A stretch of 64,000 nt of DNA, from positions 2,232,001 to 2,296,000 of the forward strand of contig JAVHNS010000005.1 in the NCBI GenBank assembly GCA_036872755.1, read 5' to 3'. Shown in pieces: positions 23,576-34,798 of the stretch. The notes below the pieces were generated by a model. It was given only the letters and a program-made list of their open reading frames with translations. It had not been told where the DNA came from and ran no database searches. The first letter of the stretch is position 1; every line of letters begins with the position of its first letter. Made by a program: the position numbers and the translations under genes. This DNA is from Orbilia blumenaviensis. Lineage: Eukaryota; Ascomycota; Orbiliomycetes; Orbiliales; Orbiliaceae.

Positions 23576-25218
23576 CGCCCGAGCAAGATATTGAGCTTTA
23601 GTTGTTTCGAGAACCTTTCGTATCCGAAAGACTGACTGCGTTGAAGGGAGGTTGGGGTCGATGTGTCTACGGCAAAAGATCGACTTTTTCGCAGGCCTCA
23701 AATCGGTTGATTCACCTGCCAGCTGCTTACCAATCTTTGAGGGTGAGGGTTACGCTTCGAAGGCCAGCTAACCAGGTCTTATCAGGAAAATCTTTACTTA
23801 TAAAGAAGCAAGACAGTTGAAACGTCAATAACGCAGCCACCTCCGCGACAAGATGGGAAACGTGGGATCCGAAAGACACGAAGGTTGTGGCGGACTTCGG
23901 AATTAGCCAGTGAGAATAGATCTTTCCGAACAAAAGAGGGGATCTTGCGGCGACAGACCCGCAAGTACCACAACTCTCTTCATCCAATTGATCTAGGCTG
24001 TTGGAGTCGGCGTCGACACAGATGTATTAAATGAGTGGCAAATGAGATTGATTTGAGAAGTATAGCCCATCGGTCGATAATCAGCGTCAAGGCAAAGCGT
24101 CCTCGAGACCTCAATACCTAAAACTTAAAATGGAGCCCACCACAGAGACTACTAATCAACCCATGCATGCTCCGATCCAGGTGAGAGGGTTCCTTGCTAG
24201 CCTTGGAATAAATTATACCAATCAATCGTGTGGCACCATTGACTCTTTGGAGTGATGATTGATAAGTATTCACCTGAAATACACACATTCTAAGTATATC
24301 CCGGAAAATATCTGCCGCCTCAATTTCCTGCCGCAAAAGAGGATCAATGTCGCGAAGATTTTGTTGGTCGGCTCTGGCTGCGACATGAGTCCGGTACTTT
24401 GCGACTGGATGGGAATCTCATTGTTAAAAAAGGGGAAAGTCAATTACCATTTCAAACGAGTGCCGAATTTTTGGCCCAGGTAGGACCCATAAAAACACTG
24501 CACTAGCGCCGCGCCCTTGCTCAACAAGAAAACTCGAGCGCTCGGGATCGGGAATCGAAAATAAAAGATGCAGAAGTTGAAAGAGAGAAGAAATTCTGCA
24601 AACAGCGAGGAAAAAATTTCAAAAAATTGGTCATTCGGAAGGTAGGGAAGATAATTTTACTACAGAACGATCCTACTCACAGACATTCTCGCAAAACGAA
24701 CTTGGAGGTAACATCGATGTCCCAATCTAGGACAAACAAAATCCTAGGGTATGGTCTCGAAACTAGAAGGTGGTCGATCCCGATGCTGTATGGACGCGTA
24801 GGGTGTAGTTTCACACTGATGCATAAACTCTACAGGAAAGGCCCGACAAAAGCCAAGCAGAACGAGTGCTTAAATCAAAAATTTGTCAACATGGGAATGA
24901 ATGCTCAAGATGCTGTTTTTCGTTTCGCAAACAACAATAATACCGGTTAATAATCTCCGAAAATCGAACCCTTTCAAATGCAAACCCAAAATGTGTCTGT
25001 CTCCATGATATTGATACAAATCCCGATGCTACAAAAAGGATATCGATAGGTACGAAAAAAGTATGTACATTTGATATATGCTCCAGGTATAAGGGGGGAA
25101 AGGTGCAATGGTTCAGTGAAAAGGACAGGTGTACTCACTGGAAAACTTCGACTCCAGAAACGCCCTTCTAAATTCCAAAGACCCCGCGGAGTGTGGTCGA
25201 ATTCTTCCTCTCTCTCTC

Positions 25219-25240
25219 TTTTTTTTTTTTTTTTTTTTTT
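25219..25240. repeat. CT repeat followed by T22
   Basis: A short CT microsatellite runs directly into 22 T. The same CT-then-T arrangement recurs at about 33809-33841. Confidence 0.9.
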
Positions 25241-25963
25241 GTTTGTTCCTTTCTTTTCTGGGTGCGATGTTTCTCGCCAGCTTAGAGCTTTCAAACGGAA
25301 AGGACCAGCCAAATGGTGGCGAAGAAGAAAATGGTAAAAGAAATTGGCATGCAATTTCCCTTCTTGCAAAAGATGGGATTCTTGAGATTACGGTGTGGCA
25401 GGGTTCAGTCTGGCACCTCGACAGATCCATGTCGTGCAGCCCACCCCGACCAAAAGGAAACTTATCTTAGCTCCAAAGAAAGAAAAGGAAACGCAGAGCA
25501 CATCCCGATTGGACATGTGCAGCCCTCGATCTCTCACTCTAGCGCGCAGTCTTAAAAGAACCCGCTGAACCCTTTTCTTCCCATTAGCATTCGAAAGTTT
25601 GGTCGAAGGGCACGCCGAGTAGACCATGTTGACTTCTGCGCCACGAAAAATCTTGTTTGGAGGAACATAAATAGAAAAACAAGCCTGTCGGTTTTTGCAG
25701 AGAATATAGAAAAGTTAAAAAGCTTAGTAAGTGTGCGCCTTTCCTTAGAGAGAAAAAACTGTCAACGTTTCGAACGTTTCCTTTGTCGTTAGTGAAGTGG
25801 TAATTGAGGCTATGGTTATATCCCTGTTTTGCGATTTTCTATGCCCGGAAACATTTGAGTTTTGCGTTGTCGATGGTTTATCTCTGTCGTCTTTAACAAT
25901 AACATCTTGTTCACTATTAATAACAGCCATTTGACTAACATATGGGTCTGTGGGCTTGGATAG

Positions 25964-28192
25964 TCACGAGTGTTCTGTTCCATCTCCACCTCTCCGGGCA
26001 TGCTCTTGCATTGTCTGTTCTGATAGTGACGGAAGCTGGCCACGAGGTGATGATGATGTCGACCCATGCCCTGGATATCCGGCGCCACTGCCCCCACCAC
26101 CCGCACCCGCACCACTCCCACCCATTTCTCTCGTTGGCCGTTGTGGGAAATAGCCCGATGAGCCTCTCTGAGACGGGCTTGGATTTCGCAAAGGGGGGAG
26201 CGCTCGCAGCGTGTTGTGCGCATGAACTTGACGGCCGTCGCCGTCTGAAGACGTTGCTGGTGTCAGCGATGGTACTGAAGAGCTACCGCTGCTGCTCATC
26301 GAATTCTGCGTGGACAGGGTATCCGACTGGAGCAATGCGGGACGTTGTTGTGTATATGACATACCCGATACGCTGCCTGATCTCCTCGGGTGTTGAGATG
26401 GCGAGTCTCCAGGCGATGGCTGCCCCCTTGAATATGACAGGACTTGTTGTATATGTGGTTGGTGGTTGATCTTCGGCAGCTGCATCAAACCCTGTTCGAA
26501 TGCCTCGGGATGCCCTCCTCCATGCTGCGGTGGCAACGGCGGACGAGCTGGTTCATAAAACTGCTGGTGACCCGAGCGGCCGGGGCTATCGCGGAAAGGC
26601 AAGGTCATGACGGATTCAGGTGGCCCAGACGGATACTGTCGAATGCTATGATTACTGGCTGTTGATGCAGCGTCTGAAAAAGCGATAGGGCTAACCATTT
26701 GTGAAGCTGGAGTAGACGGTTGGGTGAATGGCGAGTGGTACGACTCTCGTCTCCCATGCTGAGCAGAATATTGGCTCATCGCCAGGCTCGCTGCCGGCGG
26801 GTAGTTCGGACTTCCCGCTGCATCTTGTGGCTGTTGTGTTCGGGACGACGAACTCGATGGGGGAATCTGCCCTCCGGCAGTGGTACTAGAGCCCGGTAAG
26901 GAACTATGCGTGGAACCTTGGGATGGAAGGCTTTCTAACTTGGGCCGTTTTCGAGATGTATCAGTCGTAGGATTGAATGGCATTTCTACCAAAAGCCTTG
27001 CGTAAGGTTAAATTGAAACTAAAAACTCCGACCTCAGGTTTGAACTTACCACCAGCCTCCTTTGCTGCTTCCCTGCTCTTAAACTCGAGTAAGTACTGTG
27101 AGTACTCCTTGAATTGATCCGTCTTTTTATACGCTGATAGTTCCTGATTGTAACGATCTTTCATGCCACCTGCTCTATACTCATACTCTTCTTTCTGCTC
27201 AGGAGGTAGTACTTTCCATCGCTCGCCAACTAGACGAGCTATCTCTGTGAAAGAGAGATTCTGGCCCTTGAGCTCCTCGCGAACGTCTATTAAAAAACGC
27301 CATGAATTAGTCAAATTTTGACCCATATAGCCACGCCCCTGCGCATATACCTGCCAGTGGATCTTGTAGGACAAGCACACTTGGACAACTCACTATTTGC
27401 GAACATCACATATGCGGATGGTGGCTTTTCTGGCGCGTTTTCATCGGGCTAGCAGGTTTATCAGTCTATCTCATCCGTGAAGCCGTGGAAGCCGATGGGC
27501 GTCGATGGTCTTACTCTAGGATGTCGACGGTACTTCCGCTTCGTCTGGATTACCCCCTTAAAGTCAGATCTGAACCCCCGTGGCGAGGAGTTGTCGTCAG
27601 GCTCATCGCCAGCATCCTCCGGAAATGGTTGTTGGAAAAGCCATGGGATAGGTTCGTTCTCTGGTATCCCTCTGTCTCGTGCAATAGCCCTTTGAAGTAC
27701 CTTTGGGAAACCGAAGAATTAATGTTAGTTGGAAGGAAAAGGAAAAAACTCTGCCTCAGCAATACCGGCACCAACTTAACGGGCTGTAACGGTAAGAAAG
27801 GTCTCTTCAATAGCAGTCGGTCCCGTTTAAAAATAAAAGTTAAAAAAAAAAAACGGTTGATACTATTCGAAAGTTGAACCACAAGCGGGATACTGGGGGT
27901 CTTGAAACAGTTGAGGGGTTTAAAGGCTACCTACCCGACGATGCCCTAATTTAAACCCAATATGTGCTCTGCAGGGACAATGTTGTTAGGGAGCTGTCTC
28001 GGAAATGTTCTTCCAACCAATTACGACACAGCCGACACAGTCGACGTGAGGCAGCGGGGGTAAAGAGCACACTCACAGATCCGTCTCTTGGATATCCAAA
28101 ACGGTATCCCACCGATCAAAGCCTTCCTCGACGAGGCGCCCCAGGTACTGGGACAATCCAAGCCTATCGAGGATGTCCCTGAGGTCCGACAT
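25964..28192 (-). CDS. SAM-domain plus HMG-box transcription factor (six exons, 549 aa)
   Basis: Exons on the minus strand are 28192-28077, 27968-27935, 27700-27515, 27448-27394, 27286-27050 and 26985-25964; all phases close at 550 codons. Residues 1 to about 60 form a SAM domain: LRDILDRLGLSQYLGRLVEE, FDRWDTVLDIQETD, then FKLGHRRVLQRAIA, made by joining three exons. A second module at about 108-185 is an HMG box: KRKYRRHPRPDENAPEKPPS, AYVMFANNVREELKG, LSFTEIARLVGERWKVLP, EYEYRAGGMKDRYNQEL. The remaining 340 residues, beginning MPFNPTTDTSRKRPKLES (a likely nuclear signal), are Ser/Pro/Gln/Gly-rich and probably a regulatory region. It should bind bent or minor-groove DNA; target genes are unknown. 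The HMG part resembles a conserved Pezizomycotina HMG-box family. The stop at 25964 is the simplest choice; a further 3' exon is not excluded. Confidence 0.85.
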
Positions 28193-29782
28193 GCAAAAGA
28201 CTTCGGCCGACTCACGGCGAATTAATTCTTGACAGACCAAGGAGAAGAAAAGAAAATAAAAAAAAATAAATAAAGTTGGTCCCGATGAGAATGGCTTGCT
28301 GTGTTTACACCAGGTTGGTCAAATTTATACAACAGGGAAAAGCTTGCAATATTTGGCGGTTCCAAAGCAATTCAAAAAAACGTATTGGTGGACAAGAGTT
28401 GCGCCTTCCCAAAGTCTGGAGAAGAAATATTGAGTTCGTTCGTCCCAATCCGCACATAAGCCAGGCAGTGATCTATAGGTCGAGTAGGAAAAGAGGCGGA
28501 ATCAAACGTTGATATTTGTCGAAGTTGCGGCGTCGAAGTCCTTCTCTGGGGTGAAGGTCTTGATAATTGATAACATTACAGCCAAGGGTTCCAGGTCGAG
28601 ACGGTCAACGTGGGTGAAAAATGCAAATGAGAAATTTCGACAGAAAGGAAATGCCCCCTCCTACACACCACGGAACGGACCAACCAGGTGCAGAAGGTTA
28701 AATGCAGCTATTGCAGACGTCGCAAAATCTAATTCGAGAACATCTAAGACCGTCGATAATCAATGTTCGCCTGCTTAAGGGAGCACTGAGCTAAAGGTCC
28801 CATAACCAAGCTATAGGTGTCAACAAGTCCGTAGGCTGTGGGGGAGTTTGGCCTGCTAAGCTGCGCTTCGGCTTTGAGTATTTTGGGGACGACAATTCCT
28901 GACCCAAAACCTTGCCCGAATCTCCTTCTCTTCATTTACCTCTTGATTTTTGGTTTTTGGTTCCCAGGATTTTATGATGGAGACCAGATTATAAGCTGGA
29001 ACTTTCCTCACAACCTTCCCAAGGCCGAAAGGACACTTTCGATAGGTTTCACGGTAGCGCTGCAGCTTGGAGTTAATCAAAAATTGGATGTCGATACCAT
29101 TTGGCGATGACAGGCAAGGAAATGACGTTTAAATGGTTGGTTGTACGTCGGATGGAAATCGTCTGCTCTCAAGGGAAATTATGTTCAAGCACTAATACGT
29201 GGTGTGTGTCGTCTTAACCTCTGGCCCCTCTCCTTCATCCACTTCGGTTTTAGACTTGATAAATTTCTTCTTTGAAAAGGCTCGACTCGATCTTTAGTCA
29301 AGCCTTGTCAGCCACCGGTGTACTCCCCCTACCGAACGTTAAGGAAACGGCTGTCGTTGGATCAAAATTGCAATGCAGAGTTGTGTGGCCCTTGCCCAAG
29401 CGTATCGCCACCGCCGCTTCGCTCGAAGCTCCCGTCAAAGGTGATAAAAAAAAAATATCGTGCGTAGTTTTGCTTTGAAATCCCAGCGACTTCGAAGAAT
29501 TCGGTTATCTCACGCAAGTCCCCAACGAAAAGCAGAAGCTGCCTACGAGGATCTTCAGGTGGGATTTTTCCTCCGAAAGGGATCTGGTTCTTCCTTTCGT
29601 CAAGTACCTTTTCGGGTGCATGAATGGACCTTGGCGAATGATATTTCAGCTCACTCACAGGACCGCTGAATGTTAATCGGCTCCGTGTTCTTCTCTGGCC
29701 TCAAATCAGAAAATTGTTTTTTTGGGGAGACCAAGCAGTTAAAAGTCAGGGTGCTGGCGGCCTCAATTGAGTTTAGGTCACA

Positions 29783-29805
29783 TTTTTTTTTTTTTTTTTT
29801 TTTTT
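29783..29805. repeat. T23 homopolymer
   Basis: Uninterrupted run of 23 T inside the gene-poor region. The left flank ends GGTCACA and a similar GGCTCACA occurs about 40 bp to the right, a weak hint of a duplicated target. Confidence 0.9.
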
Positions 29806-30559
29806 GCTGGCTGGCTGCACAACCCATAACTTATCAGTTCTGGCTCACATAGTTTATACTAGAACTGGATATACGGAAAGAAGCTGAACCGCCATGAGTG
29901 GCAGTTCTCTAATCGCTCGCTTCCCCCGACACCAGATAAACCGCTACTTTTACCAGGGGAGAAGAGGGGGGGAGAGAATTCGTGATGACTTTTTCCCCCT
30001 AGCTTCACGGGGTAAAAAGGCGCGATGCCTCGGGAAGTTCTGAGACCCTCGAATTTCAACCAAAACCGCCAAAAGGTCTCACTCGGAGTTGCAACCGGCC
30101 AAGCTAACAAAAGCTACTCCGTACTTACATTATTATTACAAGACCCTCTGTTGAAGGAAGCGCGGGCTTGGTCCGTCCCTTTTTCTACGGTGTGGTGCTG
30201 TGCAGTACAGTGTGGGGTCTTCTCTCCAGCCACAGAATATCTCAGCTCAGACCTCAAATCACGAGGGATTTCGAAGGGTCGAAGAGCATGAACACAAAGA
30301 GCTCAAGAACAGCCCGAGCGATAATAATAAAATCATATCGTCAGGCACATATACGCATGTACGTTCGCAGATACATATTCCGAGGTGCAGCTCCCCAACG
30401 CGGGCTGCCTGCGCACATTGATATTCAGACAAAAGCGGAGAGGGCGCAAGGTCAGCCACGATACAGGATCGCTGCCCTATGAGCCCACTCCAGGTTGCAA
30501 TTCTCCAGATCCGAAGCTTTGTGGACTTCAAGGCAAGAGTAGCCGGCCCCGACCATTCC

Positions 30560-30581
30560 AAAAAAAAAAAAAAAAAAAAAA
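30560..30581. repeat. A22 homopolymer
   Basis: Uninterrupted run of 22 A in the gene-poor region. I found no flanking direct repeat. Confidence 0.9.
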
Positions 30582-32994
30582 CCTGTGCGTTTCGGCGATA
30601 GTTTCAACAACGCAGCAGGATGCATGAGCCGGCTAGAGGGAATCCACAGGGCAGATGATACTTTCGAGATGGGTTTCCGTCAAATTCCCTCCCAAGGTTT
30701 CCACTAATTTGAGACGAAGACCACTTCCCCCCCCTCGACTGCCCTCTTTTGATCCCAAATTTGAATTCCCTGATAGAGATATTTGCGAATGAGTATCGGT
30801 GTCTGGTTGTCACGATCGGAAATTTCGCCCGCAATCTTCATTTGTGGAGCCTTTTTTTCTCCTCGGATTTGGTCTGGCTATCGCAGGCTTCATTCGACTT
30901 CCAACCCGAAGAAACAAAAAACGTGGTCCGTGAATGCATGTCTGTCAATGGGAGTGTCGATCACTTAAGCCCTTTTGACAGACTCACAGCATAAACCAGT
31001 AGATACATATCAGTTACCGCCAAATCCATTGTTAATAGCTCAGGCGAAGGTAGGGGTGGAGCAAGCCATTAAACTAGGAGGGAAGTCCCCTTCACTTCAA
31101 GGGAGACAATAAGCCACCAGCCTGACCAGAAACTTATGTAACATATGAACTCATTAGCCATTGGCGATACTTCAGTCCGTCGTTTGCGCTAGGGGGGTTG
31201 TCAAACCGTGCATTTCCCACTGCCCCTGTGCGTTATGACGGTAGCTATGACGTAGTGCTTAATATCCCAATTTCAAAAAAGAAGAAATTCCCCGCGTTGA
31301 GGAACAAAGAATGGAGACCAACGGGTTTTTTTTCGGTTGGGCGCAGGGCACTGGGGAACGTACCGAGGCACCTGTCGGTGCCATCTTTTTAATTTAAATA
31401 TATATATATATATATAAAATATTATAAAAATCAATACATCGGTACAAAATACCGTCAGGTATAACAATACTATTCTAGAAAAAGAATTGGAAGGAAAAAG
31501 AAGAGGAGGAAGAGGTAGGTGTACGGCTGGTGTAAGAATTAGATGGTGCAATTCTCACGATATCGATATCGTGGAAAGCGGGTCTTCTAGTTCAATCAAG
31601 ATTTGCTCTGCAGGTTCTGTCGCTTTTCTTGCCGCTCGGGTCGCCCGTACGTACATAGGATGCTGGCTCCCACCCTCCCTCGGGACGAAGAAGGGTGGAG
31701 AAGCTTTGAAGGTAATTCGAAACGACACCCGAGAAAGCATTTTGCCTGTGTCCCAAACTGCCAACATCACTTACAGTAGTTGCATTTCTGAATCGAGCTC
31801 ATCCTGATGCCAGAGGGCCGGTCATTCTGGTCAGACTCGAACCACCCAATGCTTCAGGATATACTTCCCACCAGTAAGAGTTCGCTATCAAAACCAAAGT
31901 TGAGAGACAAGTCTCAAATCGAAAGTTTATATCGCATATTGCCACGCTAGCTGATTGCAGCTCCTTGTCCCAAGTACCGAGGAGCCATTACTTAAGTTAT
32001 TTTTGAGACTATGGGAAAGAAGCCATATTCCGCATGGGCGAAGAGAATCCGAATACCTCTTACCACGATACCGGCCGCCCCCAAAATCAAGGCGCCTACG
32101 GAGGCACACACATACGCACAGGTTCACGGACACGGACACGGATACACAGACGGACAGACACACAGAGAATGCGGACTCTGTTACGTATCCAATCAATGGT
32201 GGAAAGTGACAATTGAAAGCGGAACTTATCCCAGGGTTTGTTGGCACAATCTGCACGAGACTGAGACCCATGATGAAGTCAAGTTGGCTTCCTGCTGCAC
32301 GAACAGGGCATCTTGCAAGTTTTTTTTTTATGCTTTGGATGTCCGGACTCTGGTGATTACTGAATACAATGCGAAGCCCAATATCAACCTGCATGCTGTT
32401 GACGTTCTAGTCGGGTCGATTTCCTGCGACCTGGCCAAACCAAATGGAATAATTGATCGAAAGGGCGTCCAGAGAATGGGAAAAAGCAAGGAGAGACAAC
32501 TGTGACTGGATCAATGGGTCCGGCGGGGTTTGCTTTTTCGAAACTTCGTTTAAAGCTTCCACCCCAAGCTTTGGTTCGCAAACCTGACTACCTGACATCC
32601 GGAAGGAACAGAAGCCCTGATGAACCTTTGGTTGTACCGGCTATGATTTAGGTTGGAAGAGGGAAGCTTTGGGACCTTTTGGAGACTCGGTTGTTTCAAC
32701 ACGGGCCCGACAGGTGGCCCAACCCCGATCCACCGGCTAGCGAAAGTTTTCGAGCTCGACTCGACATCCTCCTCCTCGCCATAACTTCCACTTTTCCCTA
32801 TCACAAGAATACGCCAAAAAAGCCCTCGGGACCGTCCTGCTCCTGCACCTCAAGCACTCAGCTGCTGGCTATTGCATTCTGCAGGCTGACGGTTCTCGCA
32901 AACCCGCTGTGTACGACAAACCCGGAAGTTCCCAACAGGTATATTTTTGCCTTTCTGAATTTTATTTCAAATCGACCGCCGTCAATACCACAGC

Positions 32995-33745
32995 ATGCCT
33001 TCCGGATCTGAAGAAGACTTCAACATTGGACAGGTATTAGGCGAACTCCTCCTCCAGTTCGATAACAACAGCTTCTCGCTAATCTCTAGCTTTCGTCTAG
33101 ACCTATCAAGATCTTGTCAGGTGAATTCCCACCCCACCTCTCTGAAACATTTTGGCTTCTGCATGTCTGTGATGTCTCTGATTTCTTCATGCCATTTGGC
33201 ATGGGAATGTAGCCGTGGGGTTACTCCGTGTCTTCCGACAAAATTTTTCTCTCGTGCAGAAAAAAAAAAAAAAAAAAAAAAAAACTCCCCCTCTATGAAT
33301 GCTATTTTTCTTCTTCTTCTACTTCCTCTTTACGTCTATCTCTTTACGTCTACCTCTTTCCAATCAGCGGCAGAAATTTCAGTTTCTTTCCTTTCGCGAC
33401 GGCTAAAAAGAGTTTATGTACATGCACACGTAATGTTCTATGAGAGTTAACTAACTCGCAAACCCTTTCCCCTCTAATGTCGGGTTCCATACCAGAGCGG
33501 AGCAAACTGCCAGTGAACTTGAATCCCGTTTGGACAATCTAGACGACCAACTCGAAGCTTTAATACGAGCCAGCAACATTCCTCCAGAGTTGTTTTCGAT
33601 GGACGACGAAACCTTGAAGAAAACCCTAGATGCGGTAAGGGCAAATACCGAAAAAAAGGAGGGAGCTGATCAGAGGACCAATGACGCCGAGAAAGATGGC
33701 ACCGCGGGCCAGGCGAATGGAACGGACGGGCGGAAAGATACTTAG
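32995..33745 (+). CDS. Small coiled-coil protein with a 20-nt exon (three exons, 102 aa)
   Basis: Exon 1 (32995-33033) encodes MPSGSEEDFNIGQ. The second exon is only 20 nt (33101-33120), encoding TYQDLV plus two bases; exon 3 (33496-33745) completes the protein. The spliced product reads GQTYQDLVRAEQTASELE and LDNLDDQLEALIRASNIP, a heptad-like coiled coil, then PPELFSMDDETLKKTLDAVR and a polar, probably disordered tail ending GRKDT. Phases close exactly at 103 codons and each intron has GT-AG ends. The 375-nt second intron contains an A25 run. I do not recognise the family; it looks like a conserved small eukaryotic-type helical protein that may act in a complex. An annotation pipeline would probably call only exon 3. 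Function unknown. Confidence 0.65.
33260..33284. repeat. A25 homopolymer within an intron
   Basis: Uninterrupted run of 25 A lying in the second intron of the micro-exon gene, sense orientation. It begins directly after a CAG that could compete as a splice acceptor. Confidence 0.9.
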
Positions 33746-34798
33746 TTAAGACATAACAGAAAAAAAATACTGACGATATATCGATATTGTTTGGATGCCC
33801 AAATTCATCTCTCTCTCTCTCTCTTTTTTTTTTTTTTTTTTGATTTTAACCAGACTAGCCGGACCCGTACATGGAATGGAATTGGGCGCTGACAAATCGT
33901 ATATAATTACCGCATCAGTCGTCCGCGGATACTAACCAAAGATTACTTTTTAACAATAAGAAATCTGAAACAGGTCTTAGACCTGCAATCCACAGTTCCC
34001 CGAGGACTTGATTCCAGGGAATTCCGGAATTCCAAAGAACAGTGCAGTGTTGCAGACGTCGTCAGAGCACCCTATCCCCATTGGTGGGTTTACATCCCGA
34101 CAGCCGCGGGGTTCGCTGAAAGACCCGGGGAACTGCATGCTGGCGATCAAATCAAAAGCGAGAGAAAGAGCTTTCTGAGTTGATCTCCGTCAGGGTTGTC
34201 GTCTAAGGCTTGTTCTTTGGTAGGAAAAGCTATATTAGAGCTATATCACATCGATTACCAAAAGAGTGTTACACCCTCTGTGCGCTTGTGGAATGTCACT
34301 TAACCATGAAGAGTATCAAAAACGATCCTCCAACTCGCCTCAACCAAATAACAACTTTTATGATTCGTGGCTAGCTACGTGGCTATCACCGTTGGAAACT
34401 CAACAAGATTAATGCATTGCATGTTATCGTTGGTGGTCCGATCTGGTCAGGCTGCCGGGGCTGTAGCGCCCCTTCGGAACCACCCGTTTCGAATTCCTCT
34501 TTACCGGTGGTCACGTTATATTGACAAAATTCAATGCGACGGTTCAAAATGGCACAGTGTAGTCTTTTCGATTCGAGCTCTTCAAACTCCATATTTAAGT
34601 CTAAACAAGGAAGGTATTCGAGGATTTTTGAGGCCAGGTATTTCTCAAATGTCGCATACATGACTACATTCGCTGTCAGTCCATACATACATACATGCAT
34701 AACTTAGATACATACTATGTACACAGCCATACCACATTGTAGCCCCCATGCAGCCATCCAAGCCAGCATTTTTCCTAAGGAGATCCGCTGCACGGTCC
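33746..34798. other. Convergent spacer
   Basis: Spacer between the micro-exon gene and the tail of the farnesyltransferase alpha gene. A CT repeat running into T18 ends at 33841. ORFs 34367-34663 and 34386-34700 overlap on opposite strands and show no domain. Short CATA repeats lie near 34682-34696. No gene is seen. Confidence 0.5.
33809..33841. repeat. CT repeat followed by T18
   Basis: A CT microsatellite continues into 18 T, about 65 bp downstream of the micro-exon gene stop codon. Confidence 0.85.

Larger units (their letters stand above)
20413..25963. other. 5.5 kb gene-poor region
   Basis: No supported protein gene. The only sharp structure is the hairpin at 21689-21770, listed separately. 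Long T runs lie at 23553-23575 and 25219-25240, the latter preceded by CT repeats. Open frames such as 22292-22633 and 24627-24950 have no domain and irregular composition. A minus-strand frame at 25745-25930 lies just past the SAM-HMG gene and may be its 3' untranslated region. A non-coding transcript is possible but not shown. Confidence 0.5.
28193..32994. other. 4.8 kb gene-poor region upstream of the SAM-HMG gene
   Basis: Divergent spacer between the SAM-HMG gene and the micro-exon gene. No frame shows a domain. It contains A/T homopolymers at 29783-29805 and 30560-30581, a TA repeat at about 31400-31417, an 18-bp palindrome at 31556-31573 and a degenerate CA/GACA-rich stretch near 32103-32170. 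The size is compatible with a long regulatory region or a non-coding transcript, but neither is shown. Confidence 0.5.

Noticed and set aside
24627..24950. 107-residue ORF in the 20.4-26 kb spacer
   Set aside because: No recognisable motif, and the start is not an ATG; likely chance.
25745..25930. Minus-strand ORF just past the SAM-HMG stop, considered as a last exon
   Set aside because: The only linking donor near the stop (GTGACT) is weak and the added residues show no conserved pattern; more likely 3' untranslated sequence.
28509..28778. 89-residue ORF upstream of the SAM-HMG gene
   Set aside because: Basic composition only, no domain and no splice support; probably chance in the promoter region.
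32103..32170. CA/GACA-rich stretch considered as a repeat array or CRISPR-like element
   Set aside because: Units are degenerate and contiguous without spacers; a CRISPR array is not expected in a fungal chromosome.
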